Below are positions 20,862 through 28,287 of a stretch of 64,000 nt of DNA, one piece after another. The DNA lies in the IMG/VR virus record IMGVR_UViG_3300037137_001027, positions 62,001 through 126,000 of that record, one strand, 5' to 3'. This DNA is from a virus. The notes below the pieces were generated by a model, which was not told where the DNA came from, made no database searches, and saw only the letters and a list, made by a program, of their open reading frames with translations. The position numbers and the translations under genes are program-made. How positions within the stretch are numbered: position 1 is the stretch's first letter; every line of letters begins with the position of its first letter.

Positions 20862-20904
20862 AATCGACCGAGAGTTCTATACCGAACACGGTGGCGAGGG
20901 CTAA
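20761..20904 (+). CDS. possible overlapping 47-aa protein
   Basis: A GTG frame overlapping the previous gene by 101 nt ends one base before the next ATG, with AAAGGGA upstream. Reads SKKNKSDNSRTEMPTINEAP and is polar. The snug fit to the downstream gene supports it; the overlap argues against it. Confidence 0.3.
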   Translation: MSKKNKSDNSRTEMPTINEAPTMTTAPKEEKRDEIDREFYTEHGGEG

Positions 20905-20905
20905 C

Positions 20906-21100
20906 ATGGGCGGCAACATGGTTCGGCCCGATCTGGAAATGGTCCACAACGAAATGGGCTATTTCTACTATCAGGGCAAAGTCTACAACGTGGTCCGTCT
21001 CGCAAGCGGTTGGGAATTGCAACGCGGTTCCGAATCGCTTTATGCGGGCGAAAGCGTGGACGATTGTTCCACCTGGCTCATGGCGCAACTGACCTACTAA
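20906..21100 (+). CDS. hypothetical 64-aa protein
   Basis: GGCGAGGG lies before ATG 20906. Compact alpha/beta sequence (MGYFYYQGKVYNVVRLASGW). Function unknown. Confidence 0.6.
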   Translation: MGGNMVRPDLEMVHNEMGYFYYQGKVYNVVRLASGWELQRGSESLYAGESVDDCSTWLMAQLTY

Positions 21101-21154
21101 GGGGCAGGGCAACGGGATATAAACCGTTGCCTTGTTTTCTCCATCGTATCCTAA

Positions 21155-21170
21155 TTGAAGTTGTACTAAT
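21155..21170 (+). promoter_or_regulatory. array promoter P34
   Basis: TTGAAG + TTGTACTAAT; predicted +1 at 21177 (leader begins AAGGAG). Confidence 0.75.
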
Positions 21171-21191
21171 TGGGGTAAGGAGAACCAAACA

Positions 21192-21380
21192 ATGTCACTG
21201 CTCAATCTGTCAACGCCAGTACGTTCGGAACGTGTCCGCGACTTCCAACCGCCTTGGCGAACCATCTTCGTCTACAAGTGCGGCACCTGCCAAAAGGAAA
21301 CCAAGGTACGCGCCAATTCTTTCCGTGGCAAAAGCGCCACGCCTGGCATTGGCGCAATCGTCTGCCCGCATTGTAAGTAA
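21192..21380 (+). CDS. hypothetical 62-aa zinc-ribbon protein
   Basis: AAGGAG at the transcript 5' end. The C-terminal half carries CGTC and CPHC pairs about 27 residues apart, a zinc-ribbon layout. Function unknown. Confidence 0.68.
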   Translation: MSLLNLSTPVRSERVRDFQPPWRTIFVYKCGTCQKETKVRANSFRGKSATPGIGAIVCPHCK

Positions 21381-21457
21381 ACCACGTTTTTCCGAGTGGG
21401 CGTCGGAAACCGTCTTGCTCCGAACGGGCGTCGGAGCTTCTTCATCTTCCCCTGTAA

Positions 21458-21473
21458 TTGGGGTTGTACTAAT
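21458..21473 (+). promoter_or_regulatory. array promoter P35
   Basis: CCCC arm, TTGGGG + TTGTACTAAT; predicted +1 at 21480. Confidence 0.75.
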
Positions 21474-21504
21474 TAGGACATAACCCCAAACCCTGGAGAG
21501 TATC

Positions 21505-21864
21505 ATGGACCTGCACGAACGTATCAAGCTGTTTGTGACGACTGCCGACGAAGTGACCGCCAAGTATTGGCAGGAACAAGGTTTCACCTTCAGCCCACCG
21601 CCAAAGCATCGCGCCGACTTCATTTCCGACAAGTGGGCGCGAGTTGTCACCGTGGAAGACCGCAACGGGCAACCCAACGATTCCAGCGTGTTCGCCTTCA
21701 TCTGCCTGCAAGACGGCGCAACCAAAGCGCTCGGCACGCTCAAAACGGGCGACATTCACAAAGCCGCCAGCTTCAAAGCGCCCGCCAAGCACGCTCGCGG
21801 TAACGTGCTGAATGAGCTTTTCGCCAACTGCATCACGCCGCACGGTATCATCTACCTGAAATAA
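21505..21864 (+). CDS. conserved-looking 119-aa phage/plasmid protein
   Basis: CTGGAGAG precedes the ATG. Features KYWQEQGF, the beta pair WARVVTVEDRNG and SVFAFICLQDG. It resembles a small family found on mobile elements. Function unknown. Confidence 0.65.
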   Translation: MDLHERIKLFVTTADEVTAKYWQEQGFTFSPPPKHRADFISDKWARVVTVEDRNGQPNDSSVFAFICLQDGATKALGTLKTGDIHKAASFKAPAKHARGNVLNELFANCITPHGIIYLK

Positions 21865-21902
21865 CCGCAAAGGGAGCGCCCACTCCCCTAATCATCCCTT
21901 AA

Positions 21903-21918
21903 TTGAGGTTGTACTAAT
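21903..21918 (+). promoter_or_regulatory. array promoter P36
   Basis: CCTT arm, TTGAGG + TTGTACTAAT; predicted +1 at 21925. Confidence 0.75.
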
Positions 21919-21948
21919 CAGGGTGTAACCCTAACCCTGGAGAAACCC

Positions 21949-22254
21949 ATGAAACGCAAAATGAGTTCGCTGGTGCTTGTTGGACGCCGCTGGTTTGGTC
22001 GGACCAACGGCAACACCTACCATAGTTGCGAAATCATTGTGGACGGCAATTGCGTCCATAAAATCGACTACGCCTATGGCTACGGTCGGCAGTACGAAGA
22101 CAACGCGAAAATCTGGCTTGACCAGAACGGCTATCTCCCTGGACGGGAGAAACGCGACGGAACGCCAGGCGAGTCGCTTTGGCTGTACTGTGAGCGGTAC
22201 AGTATCATCTACACGAACACCGTTACCGACGTGGAAAGGAAGAAAGACCTCTAA
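21949..22254 (+). CDS. conserved-looking 101-aa phage/plasmid protein
   Basis: CTGGAGAA precedes the ATG. GRRWFGRTNGNTYHS followed by YGYGRQYEDNA resembles a small family on phages and plasmids. Function unknown. Confidence 0.68.
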   Translation: MKRKMSSLVLVGRRWFGRTNGNTYHSCEIIVDGNCVHKIDYAYGYGRQYEDNAKIWLDQNGYLPGREKRDGTPGESLWLYCERYSIIYTNTVTDVERKKDL

Positions 22255-22289
22255 GGGAAGGGAGCGCCCACTCCCTAATAATCCTCTAA

Positions 22290-22305
22290 TTGAGGTTGTA
22301 CTAAT
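22290..22305 (+). promoter_or_regulatory. array promoter P37
   Basis: CCTC arm, TTGAGG + TTGTACTAAT; predicted +1 at 22312 (leader begins AGGAGGG). Confidence 0.75.
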
Positions 22306-22322
22306 CCAGGCAGGAGGGAACA

Positions 22323-22487
22323 ATGACACTGGAAAAGCGAGTCGCTGAAATCCGCCGCAAGCGGACCCTGCAAAACCGCCTGAGCAAGCTGCGGCTCCGC
22401 TACTTTGACCACGAAGACGCGGGCAAAGGCGACAAACATGAGCGCCTTGCCCGCCGTCTGATGAAGGCAATCATCAGCATACAATAG
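22323..22487 (+). CDS. hypothetical basic 54-aa helical protein
   Basis: AGGAGG at the transcript 5' end. Arg/Lys-rich helices (RRKRTLQNRLSKLRLR), likely nucleic-acid or ribosome binding. Its TAG is the first part of promoter P38. Confidence 0.6.
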   Translation: MTLEKRVAEIRRKRTLQNRLSKLRLRYFDHEDAGKGDKHERLARRLMKAIISIQ

Positions 22488-22500
22488 CGGTTGTACTGAT
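22485..22500 (+). promoter_or_regulatory. array promoter P38
   Basis: TAGCGG + TTGTACTGAT; predicted +1 at 22507 (leader begins AAGGAGGG). Overlaps the upstream stop codon. Confidence 0.7.
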
Positions 22501-22520
22501 TGGAGTAAGGAGGGACAATC

Positions 22521-22691
22521 ATGTGTCGATGGTGTCATAAACCGTGCGGCGAACGCGAATTTTGTGATGAGGTTTGCTTCGAGCTTCACGCCGAAGCGTG
22601 GGAAGAGTATCAGCGCTGGAGCGCTGCCCTTCCCGACGAACCCGACCCGCCGCAAAATGAATGGTGCGGCAGCAAGGGCAACAACTTTTAG
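22521..22691 (+). CDS. hypothetical 56-aa Cys-rich protein
   Basis: AAGGAGGG precedes the ATG. Opens CRWCHKPCGEREFCDEVC, six Cys/His suited to a zinc knuckle, then an acidic Trp-rich tail. Function unknown. Confidence 0.62.
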   Translation: MCRWCHKPCGEREFCDEVCFELHAEAWEEYQRWSAALPDEPDPPQNEWCGSKGNNF

Positions 22692-22702
22692 CTCCAGGGG
22701 AA

Positions 22703-22732
22703 GCGGGGGGACAGCCAAACCCCCGCCTTTTC
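22703..22732 (+). terminator. intrinsic terminator
   Basis: GCGGGGG / CCCCCGC followed by CTTTTCTATTT. Confidence 0.8.
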
Positions 22733-22745
22733 TATTTCCCTGTAA

Positions 22746-22761
22746 TTAAGGTTGTACTAAT
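22746..22761 (+). promoter_or_regulatory. array promoter P39
   Basis: TTAAGG + TTGTACTAAT; predicted +1 at 22768. Confidence 0.75.
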
Positions 22762-22792
22762 TAAGATATAACCCAAACCCTGGAGGTCCAAA

Positions 22793-22969
22793 ATGGACGA
22801 ACGCGATGAACTGCTGAATGACATGTGGAAGAACTGGAAGCCCTACAACAAGGCCGATAACGACAAGTGGCGCAGCTACGTTGTCTCCCAAAACGAGGCC
22901 AGCTTGCTCGAAACGGAAGCCGACTGCATTACCATCGTCCAAGGTGCGGATGGCCTGTACGTCCAGTAA
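22793..22969 (+). CDS. hypothetical acidic 58-aa protein
   Basis: CTGGAGG precedes the ATG. DERDELLNDMWKNWKPYN helix followed by a beta end. Function unknown. Confidence 0.6.
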   Translation: MDERDELLNDMWKNWKPYNKADNDKWRSYVVSQNEASLLETEADCITIVQGADGLYVQ

Positions 22970-23002
22970 CACAAGGGAGCGCCCACTCCCATTATGTCCT
23001 AA

Positions 23003-23018
23003 TTGGGGTTGTACTAAT
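23003..23018 (+). promoter_or_regulatory. array promoter P40
   Basis: TTGGGG + TTGTACTAAT; predicted +1 at 23025. Confidence 0.75.
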
Positions 23019-23048
23019 TGGGGCATAACCCTAACCCTGGAGGCTACG

Positions 23049-23537
23049 ATGCAATTCAGTGTCATTTACTCATTCGACGTTCCCGCCGATTTGTCCGTCA
23101 ACCAGTACAAGCCCCCCAAGTGGCGGCGCTGGGATTTGACGGAATGCGGCACCAGCGAAAACGATGACGGTGGCAAACACCGCAAGTATTGCGCCTTGCT
23201 CACGCAAGAGCAATTCGATGACTTCGTTGCCCATTGCGACCTGTACGCCGAACGCTGCCGCACAATGGGCAGTTTGGGAGCGCCTGGTTTCGGGTTCGGT
23301 TGGTCCCCCGCCGTGTCCTTCTGTAGTGACAACGGTATTTATGCAAACGCCTATGTGACGCCAGTAGGCAGCAAAGCGGAAATTGTCCAGTTTCTCCGCG
23401 AGCATGACCAGCTTGTGCCGCAAATTTTGCTGGATAGCGACAATCAGCAATACCTTTTCGACGGTATCGAAGAGGATGAAGGCCCGCAAGTATGGGATGC
23501 GCTCGAATCCCTGATGTGGGACAAATACGCGGCCTAA
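23049..23537 (+). CDS. hypothetical 162-aa protein
   Basis: CTGGAGG precedes ATG 23049. Starts QFSVIYSFDVPADLSV, a beta strand pair, then WDLTECGTSEN and a Gly/Phe-rich loop GAPGFGFGWSPA. The acidic C-terminus ends in Trp-rich helices. It resembles small phage families of unknown role. Confidence 0.68.
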   Translation: MQFSVIYSFDVPADLSVNQYKPPKWRRWDLTECGTSENDDGGKHRKYCALLTQEQFDDFVAHCDLYAERCRTMGSLGAPGFGFGWSPAVSFCSDNGIYANAYVTPVGSKAEIVQFLREHDQLVPQILLDSDNQQYLFDGIEEDEGPQVWDALESLMWDKYAA

Positions 23538-23574
23538 AGGGATAGGGAGCGCCCACTCCCTAATTATCCCCTAA

Positions 23575-23590
23575 TTGGGGTTGTACTAAT
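23575..23590 (+). promoter_or_regulatory. array promoter P41
   Basis: CCCC arm, TTGGGG + TTGTACTAAT; predicted +1 at 23597. Confidence 0.75.
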
Positions 23591-23621
23591 TGGTGTATAA
23601 CCCTAACCCTGGAGGACTGCA

Positions 23622-23912
23622 ATGTACGCTCAGAACAAGTCCGTGCTGAAGATCGCCGCTGTCAACCCCGCACTGGCCGATAAGATCGCCAAACAGGGAA
23701 CCTTCCTCAGCGAAATGGACATCAACGAAGTCCACAAAATCGACCGCATGATGCTGGTGCTGGTCCGTTGCGGCAACGGGCGCTTTCTCTGCCCCGTCCA
23801 AGACGTGCAGCACTTCATCAACATCATCGAGGAACACGCCAAACTCAAGGAAGAGAAAGAGAAAAAGCCGTTCCAGGGCGACCACATCCGCGACGTGTCT
23901 TTCCCCGCCTAG
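23622..23912 (+). CDS. hypothetical 96-aa protein
   Basis: CTGGAGG precedes the ATG. A central MMLVLVRCGNGRFLCPV strand pair is followed by a charged helix (EEHAKLKEEKEKK). Function unknown. Confidence 0.66.
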   Translation: MYAQNKSVLKIAAVNPALADKIAKQGTFLSEMDINEVHKIDRMMLVLVRCGNGRFLCPVQDVQHFINIIEEHAKLKEEKEKKPFQGDHIRDVSFPA

Positions 23913-23947
23913 CAGTAGGGAGCGCCCACTCCCTAATTATCCCCTAA

Positions 23948-23963
23948 TTGGGGTTGTACTAAT
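23948..23963 (+). promoter_or_regulatory. array promoter P42
   Basis: CCCC arm, TTGGGG + TTGTACTAAT; predicted +1 at 23970. Confidence 0.75.
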
Positions 23964-23993
23964 TGGTGTATAACCCTAACCCTGGAGACTGCA

Positions 23994-24482
23994 ATGAAGA
24001 CTCTCACGCTGGAAACGTTCCGCACCCAACTGCTGCAATGGCGTGGCGCTGCAATTGTGACGATTCACGCTGAGACGGTTCCCGATATGCGGAAGACGGA
24101 CAATCCGTATTTCGATAACCTTGTCAAGCGGAGCGCCGTCAATGGCGTCATCAATTGGGTTTACGAAAGCGCCGTCAATCGCCAGCGCGTGCGGGAAGAC
24201 TTGACGCCCGACTTCAGCGCTTTCCCCCGCAAGTGGGGCCAGCGCATCAATGGCACGCCCCTTGTGGAACATAAGGGGAACTATTACCTCGAAATGAAGG
24301 TGCAAAGCGCCTCGGCGCTTTACTTCGTCGGCACCAAAGAGGTAAGCCACAATGACGTTAGCGATTGGCTCCGTCCACCGTCCAAGCACCGTCAAGGCGT
24401 TTCCCGCGAGGTTATCTTGCGGGATTATGCTCTTGAAAATATCACTTGCTTCGTCTACGGCGAAGCCTACGCAATCCAGTAA
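23994..24482 (+). CDS. conserved-looking 162-aa phage/plasmid protein
   Basis: CTGGAG precedes the ATG. Diagnostic blocks are RKTDNPYFDNLVKRS, WVYESAVNRQRVRE, FPRKWGQRI and VEHKGNYYLEMKV. Together they resemble a family common on phages and plasmids. Function unknown. Confidence 0.7.
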   Translation: MKTLTLETFRTQLLQWRGAAIVTIHAETVPDMRKTDNPYFDNLVKRSAVNGVINWVYESAVNRQRVREDLTPDFSAFPRKWGQRINGTPLVEHKGNYYLEMKVQSASALYFVGTKEVSHNDVSDWLRPPSKHRQGVSREVILRDYALENITCFVYGEAYAIQ

Positions 24483-24518
24483 GGGACGGGGAGCGCCCAC
24501 TCCCTAATCATCCTCTAA

Positions 24519-24534
24519 TTGAGGTTGTACTAAT
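24519..24534 (+). promoter_or_regulatory. array promoter P43
   Basis: CCTC arm, TTGAGG + TTGTACTAAT; predicted +1 at 24541. Confidence 0.75.
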
Positions 24535-24564
24535 TGGGGTATAACCCTAACCCTGGAGGCCGCG

Positions 24565-24726
24565 ATGGATGTGAAGCTGACCGCTGCTGAGGTGAAGGCT
24601 GGAGCGATGGACAACTACGATCCCGCCCGCTACGATGCGCAGTTTCATTCCGATGGCAGTGTCACCTTGATTCCGCTGCTATGGTGGGATGATGCGAGCT
24701 ACGCACGTTATCAGAGCGCCGAGTAA
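24565..24726 (+). CDS. hypothetical 53-aa protein
   Basis: CTGGAGG precedes the ATG. Acidic, aromatic C-terminus (LLWWDDASYARY). Function unknown. Confidence 0.6.
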   Translation: MDVKLTAAEVKAGAMDNYDPARYDAQFHSDGSVTLIPLLWWDDASYARYQSAE

Positions 24727-24762
24727 AGGGAAGGGAGCGCCCACTCCCTAATCATCCTCTAA

Positions 24763-24778
24763 TTGAGGTTGTACTAAT
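24763..24778 (+). promoter_or_regulatory. array promoter P44
   Basis: CCTC arm, TTGAGG + TTGTACTAAT; predicted +1 at 24785. Confidence 0.75.
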
Positions 24779-24817
24779 TGGGTTGTAGCGACGATCACCC
24801 CTTACTGGAGAAACGCG

Positions 24818-25060
24818 ATGATTACCAAGGAATTCGCGGCTGGCTTGCACAAGGGCAAGACTCTGTATCACGCCACTGCCACGAACGCGGACGGCACGGC
24901 CAAAAGGTGCCGAATCAACGGCAAGCTGAAGATGTGGGTAACACGGCCCAATGAGTTCCGTATCCCCGTCAAACATGGCTTGTGGGATTGCTTCTATATC
25001 ACCCAAGACAACGCCAAGGAATGGCTCACCTACGACCGCACCGAACAAAAGGCCGCATAG
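24818..25060 (+). CDS. conserved-looking 80-aa phage protein
   Basis: CTGGAGAA precedes the ATG. NADGTAKRCRINGKLKMW and RIPVKHGLWDCFYIT resemble a small phage/plasmid family with a basic beta sheet. Function unknown. Confidence 0.68.
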   Translation: MITKEFAAGLHKGKTLYHATATNADGTAKRCRINGKLKMWVTRPNEFRIPVKHGLWDCFYITQDNAKEWLTYDRTEQKAA

Positions 25061-25069
25061 TTAGGGGTG

Positions 25070-25099
25070 GGCAGGGGACCGCAAACCCTGCCTTTTTTT
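25070..25099 (+). terminator. strong intrinsic terminator
   Basis: GGCAGGG / CCCTGCC with loop GACCGCAAA and seven T. Confidence 0.92.
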
Positions 25100-25108
25100 A
25101 TCCTCTAA

Positions 25109-25124
25109 TTAAGGTTGTACTAAT
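25109..25124 (+). promoter_or_regulatory. array promoter P45
   Basis: TTAAGG + TTGTACTAAT; predicted +1 at 25131. Confidence 0.75.
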
Positions 25125-25154
25125 TGTGGTATAACCCTAACCCTGGAGGCGACA

Positions 25155-25373
25155 ATGATCTGGTGCATCACCGCGACGATTGAAAAGAAAACGAAAGACG
25201 GCGTGCAGACGAGTCAAATTCCCACGTTCTTCCTCGATGGCCGCGTGCAAGGTATCATGAACGAGGGACACGCGAAGTTCATCGGCGCTGAAATTATCAA
25301 CCCCATGCGGCTGAAAAATATCACGCTGCATGTGAGCGCCATCGCCGCTGACCGCGAAGTATGGGCAGCGTAA
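25155..25373 (+). CDS. conserved-looking 72-aa phage protein
   Basis: CTGGAGG precedes the ATG. QIPTFFLDGRVQGI followed by EIINPMRLKNITLHVSAI resembles a small phage family. Function unknown. Confidence 0.66.
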   Translation: MIWCITATIEKKTKDGVQTSQIPTFFLDGRVQGIMNEGHAKFIGAEIINPMRLKNITLHVSAIAADREVWAA

Positions 25374-25407
25374 AGGGAAGGGAGCGCCCACTCCCATTAT
25401 ACCCTAA

Positions 25408-25423
25408 TTGGGGTTGTACTAAT
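25408..25423 (+). promoter_or_regulatory. array promoter P46
   Basis: CCC arm, TTGGGG + TTGTACTAAT; predicted +1 at 25430. Confidence 0.75.
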
Positions 25424-25450
25424 TGGTGTATAACCCTAACGGAGAAAGCT

Positions 25451-25627
25451 ATGAAGATCATCGCAGCGTATCACAAGGACAGTCGCAAGAATTTGACCCC
25501 CGAACAAATCCAGGCCGATATGCCTGCCCTGGAGAAAGAACACAAGAAAGCGCTGGCAGCAGAAGCAACGTGGCAATTCTTCGGCGGCATCATCGTCATC
25601 GGGGAACACGAATACCAAGTCTGCTAA
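25451..25627 (+). CDS. hypothetical 58-aa protein
   Basis: CGGAGAAAG precedes ATG 25451. Helix-rich with a short beta end (GGIIVIGEHEYQVC). Function unknown. Confidence 0.62.
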   Translation: MKIIAAYHKDSRKNLTPEQIQADMPALEKEHKKALAAEATWQFFGGIIVIGEHEYQVC

Positions 25628-25660
25628 GGGAAGGGAGCGCCCACTCCCATTATACCCTAA

Positions 25661-25676
25661 TTGGGGTTGTACTAAT
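25661..25676 (+). promoter_or_regulatory. array promoter P47
   Basis: CCC arm, TTGGGG + TTGTACTAAT; predicted +1 at 25683. Confidence 0.75.
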
Positions 25677-25706
25677 TGGTGTATAACCCTAACACTGGAG
25701 GCTGTC

Positions 25707-25913
25707 ATGCGGTTTGAAGTGTGCATCAAGTACGGCAATCGCTGGAGCTACAAGGGCATTTACAGCGCTAACACATCACGCGCTGCTGCCCTGGACGCAA
25801 GCTATTCGTGGAACCGCAAGGTTATCCGCGTGCGGCCCGAAGATAGCCGCGACAAGTGGCTTGTGTATCGCTTCCAGTACGTCGGCACGCTAACCTCGTC
25901 CAGCGGAGTCTAA
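25707..25913 (+). CDS. conserved-looking 68-aa phage protein
   Basis: CTGGAGG precedes the ATG. Basic beta-rich sequence (VCIKYGNRWSYKGIY, RKVIRVRP, KWLVYRFQYVG). Function unknown. Confidence 0.64.
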   Translation: MRFEVCIKYGNRWSYKGIYSANTSRAAALDASYSWNRKVIRVRPEDSRDKWLVYRFQYVGTLTSSSGV

Positions 25914-25949
25914 GGGGAAGGGAGCGCCCACTCCCTAATCATCCCTTAA

Positions 25950-25965
25950 TTGAGGTTGTACTAAA
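25950..25965 (+). promoter_or_regulatory. array promoter P48
   Basis: CCTT arm, TTGAGG + TTGTACTAAA; predicted +1 at 25972. Confidence 0.75.
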
Positions 25966-25998
25966 TCAGGTGTAGCAACAACCCCAACGGAGAAAGCC

Positions 25999-26184
25999 AT
26001 GACTCGGAAAGATTACGAATTGTTCGCCAAGATGCTGCGGGAAGTCCCCAGCGCGGCCAAGCGGCTCGACTTCGCGGCGGAACTGGTCAAGGTGTTCGCT
26101 GCCGATAACGAACGCTTCAACGAGGCGACGTTCCGCAATGCGGCGGATTGCAAGGTATCAAGGAAGGGGGAATACGCCAGCTAG
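25999..26184 (+). CDS. hypothetical 61-aa helical protein
   Basis: CGGAGAAAG precedes the ATG. All-helical (YELFAKMLREVPSAAKRL). Function unknown. Confidence 0.62.
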   Translation: MTRKDYELFAKMLREVPSAAKRLDFAAELVKVFAADNERFNEATFRNAADCKVSRKGEYAS

Positions 26185-26217
26185 GGCAAGGGAGCGCCCA
26201 CTCCCATTATCCCCTAA

Positions 26218-26233
26218 TTGGGGTTGTACTAAA
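26218..26233 (+). promoter_or_regulatory. array promoter P49
   Basis: CCCC arm, TTGGGG + TTGTACTAAA; predicted +1 at 26240. Confidence 0.75.
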
Positions 26234-26271
26234 TCAGGTGTAGCGAACATCACCCCTTTCTGGAGGCTACC

Positions 26272-26478
26272 ATGATCGTCTGTGACACGCCTGACAAAAT
26301 CGAAGCGTTTCGTCTGCTGGCGCTTCGTGGCGCTCTCAAGCTCGAATGCAAGGGCTTGCGGCGCAAGGGCCAATCGGTCGCCACTCTCGTCAAGCGGGAA
26401 TTCTCCCTGCGTGGCACCAATCAGCAAGTATTGGACCAATTCGAGGCTCTTTTGCAGGAAAGGTGGATTCTTGTCTAA
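26272..26478 (+). CDS. conserved-looking 68-aa phage protein
   Basis: CTGGAGG precedes the ATG. DKIEAFRLLALRGALKLE then CKGLRRKGQSVATLVKRE resembles a small helical family found in many phages. Basic, possibly DNA-binding. Function unknown. GGGGAGG/CCTCCCC (26486-26508) follows without a T run. Confidence 0.68.
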   Translation: MIVCDTPDKIEAFRLLALRGALKLECKGLRRKGQSVATLVKREFSLRGTNQQVLDQFEALLQERWILV

Positions 26479-26521
26479 GGGAAACGGGGAGGGACCGCTA
26501 ACCTCCCCAATCATCCCTTAA

Positions 26522-26537
26522 TTAAGGTTGTACTAAT
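26522..26537 (+). promoter_or_regulatory. array promoter P50
   Basis: Perfect palindrome CCTTAATTAAGG, then TTGTACTAAT; predicted +1 at 26544. Confidence 0.75.
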
Positions 26538-26567
26538 TGGTGTATAACCTAACCCCTGGAGGCTGTC

Positions 26568-26828
26568 ATGAAAATCGTATCTATGTTCCAGACCTGTGAC
26601 GGCAAGACGTTCACGGACAAGAACGAGGCTCAACGCCATGAAAACGAGCATGAGGCGCTCGCCAAACTTCGCAGCTTACTGAATTCCGCAATTCAGTCGG
26701 AACTGACGCGGCGCGGCAACATCGACAACATCCTCCACAGTATCCTGATGGAGAGCGCGGAAGTCCGCAACATCCTCATCACCTACAACAAGAAGATGCC
26801 AAAGGAAGCGGCAAAGGTCGCCGCATAG
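26568..26828 (+). CDS. hypothetical 86-aa helical protein
   Basis: CTGGAGG precedes the ATG. Starts with MFQTCDGKTFTDKNEAQRHE, a pattern seen in small phage proteins with a strand plus helix, then long helices. Function unknown. Confidence 0.65.
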   Translation: MKIVSMFQTCDGKTFTDKNEAQRHENEHEALAKLRSLLNSAIQSELTRRGNIDNILHSILMESAEVRNILITYNKKMPKEAAKVAA

Positions 26829-26861
26829 GGCAAGGGAGCGCCCACTCCCATTATCCCCTAA

Positions 26862-26877
26862 TTGGGGTTGTACTAAA
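26862..26877 (+). promoter_or_regulatory. array promoter P51
   Basis: CCCC arm, TTGGGG + TTGTACTAAA; predicted +1 at 26884. Confidence 0.75.
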
Positions 26878-26916
26878 TCAGGTGTAGCGAACATCACCCC
26901 TTTCTGGAGAAGTGCC

Positions 26917-27231
26917 ATGACGAATCGCATCACTGCTGCCGTTGCCCGCATGGAAAAGCAAATTGCTGACCGTATCGCCAAGGGCTTGACAACGCAAGCC
27001 AAAGTCGATGCGCTGCACGCGCATCTCGACCTCGACATTCTGGAACACGCCAAGTTTCAGGAATACAAGTCGCTGGCCTACACCGAGGGCAAACTGACCC
27101 TCGATGAATCGCAGTCGCTGTACAACTTGCTGGGCAATACCGCCAGCACGTTCAACCGCCAACCCATCGCCGTCAAGTCCGTTCTCACCTCGCTGTTCGC
27201 GGAACTGCTCAAGATGCGCATGGCAAGCTAA
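26917..27231 (+). CDS. hypothetical 104-aa helical protein
   Basis: CTGGAGAA precedes the ATG. All-helical charged sequence without known motif. Single-gene cassette. Confidence 0.65.
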   Translation: MTNRITAAVARMEKQIADRIAKGLTTQAKVDALHAHLDLDILEHAKFQEYKSLAYTEGKLTLDESQSLYNLLGNTASTFNRQPIAVKSVLTSLFAELLKMRMAS

Positions 27232-27237
27232 GGGGAA

Positions 27238-27267
27238 GGGCAGGGGAACGCCAACCCTGCCCCTTTT
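27238..27267 (+). terminator. intrinsic terminator
   Basis: GGGCAGGG / CCCTGCCC and a short T run. Confidence 0.8.
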
Positions 27268-27276
27268 ATCCTCTAA

Positions 27277-27292
27277 TTGAGGTTGTACTAAT
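27277..27292 (+). promoter_or_regulatory. array promoter P52
   Basis: CCTC arm, TTGAGG + TTGTACTAAT; predicted +1 at 27299. Confidence 0.75.
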
Positions 27293-27328
27293 CTAGGTGT
27301 AGCGAGAACTCCTTACTGGAGAAACGCG

Positions 27329-27586
27329 ATGATCGCTGAATACGCGCTGGACAATCTGCTGGTTGGCCAAAAGGACCGCATCCTTGGCCTCTGCAATGCG
27401 GAGAAGTATGAGGAGGCGCTCTTGCTGCTCGACTTCACGGAGGAGATGTGGGCGGCTTGTCAGTACGCTTACAAAACGCGGGAAATACGCGACCGCATCC
27501 GCCGCGACCTAAACGAAAACGTCTGGAATGCGGAACACTGGAAACAGAAAGAGAAGTGGCAAAAGTTGCTCGTTACGGTGCCGTAA
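27329..27586 (+). CDS. hypothetical 85-aa helical protein
   Basis: CTGGAGAA precedes the ATG. Acidic then basic helices, Trp-rich C-terminus (NVWNAEHWKQKEKW). Function unknown. Confidence 0.65.
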   Translation: MIAEYALDNLLVGQKDRILGLCNAEKYEEALLLLDFTEEMWAACQYAYKTREIRDRIRRDLNENVWNAEHWKQKEKWQKLLVTVP

Positions 27587-27622
27587 AGGGAAGGGAGCGC
27601 CCACTCCCTAATTAACCTCTAA

Positions 27623-27638
27623 TTGAGGTTGTACTAAT
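27623..27638 (+). promoter_or_regulatory. array promoter P53
   Basis: CCTC arm, TTGAGG + TTGTACTAAT; predicted +1 at 27645. Confidence 0.75.
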
Positions 27639-27673
27639 TACAGTGTAGCGACAACCCCAACTGGAGAAGTGCC

Positions 27674-27865
27674 ATGATGAATCATCTCTACGGTGAGAAG
27701 CTGGTTGACGGCAAGACGGTCACGCTGGATCACGCGGTACAGGAATTCACCGTCGTCATTCGTTCGTGCAGCGGGATTCACCCGCAAACGCTGAAAGACC
27801 TCATCGAGCGCAAGTTCGAGGTCGTCAGCATCAAGGCGGGCGAAAGCAAAGAGTACGTCAGCTAA
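27674..27865 (+). CDS. hypothetical 63-aa protein
   Basis: CTGGAGAA precedes the double ATG. Small alpha/beta sequence (VQEFTVVIRSCSGIHP). Function unknown. Confidence 0.62.
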   Translation: MMNHLYGEKLVDGKTVTLDHAVQEFTVVIRSCSGIHPQTLKDLIERKFEVVSIKAGESKEYVS

Positions 27866-27894
27866 AGGGAGCGCCCACTCCCATTATACCCTAA

Positions 27895-27910
27895 TTGGGG
27901 TTGTACTAAT
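27895..27910 (+). promoter_or_regulatory. array promoter P54
   Basis: CCC arm, TTGGGG + TTGTACTAAT; predicted +1 at 27917. Confidence 0.75.
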
Positions 27911-27941
27911 TGGAGTATAACCCTAACCCCTGGAGGCAATC

Positions 27942-28199
27942 ATGGCGACTCGATTCATCATCAAGACGGACAATCCCGAAGGCATTCCCAGCACTTGGGA
28001 AATGAGCGATTTCGAGATGAAGCACGGCTTGAACGTCAACGAGGTGGACAAGCTGTATGTGACGTTCAAGGTGAAGAAGCGCCGCAAGATCAAACGGCTG
28101 CGCATCAACGTGAAAGTGCATCCTTGCGAGTTATGCGGTTCGCACGCATACGCAAGCGGCAGCGTCGGCAGCAAGGAATTCGACAAGGAACTTTACTAA
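27942..28199 (+). CDS. hypothetical basic 85-aa protein with Cys pair
   Basis: CTGGAGG precedes the ATG. Basic middle (KVKKRRKIKRLRINVKV) then PCELCGSHAYASG, a CxxC-x2-H site. May bind RNA or DNA. Function unknown. Confidence 0.65.
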   Translation: MATRFIIKTDNPEGIPSTWEMSDFEMKHGLNVNEVDKLYVTFKVKKRRKIKRLRINVKVHPCELCGSHAYASGSVGSKEFDKELY

Positions 28200-28241
28200 G
28201 GGGAGGGCAGGGGAATGCAAACCCTGCCAATCATCCTCTAA

Positions 28242-28257
28242 TTAAGGTTGTACTAAT
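28242..28257 (+). promoter_or_regulatory. array promoter P55
   Basis: CCTC arm with TTAAGG (one mismatch) + TTGTACTAAT; predicted +1 at 28264. Confidence 0.75.
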
Positions 28258-28287
28258 TGTGGTATAACCCTAACACTGGAGGCGGTC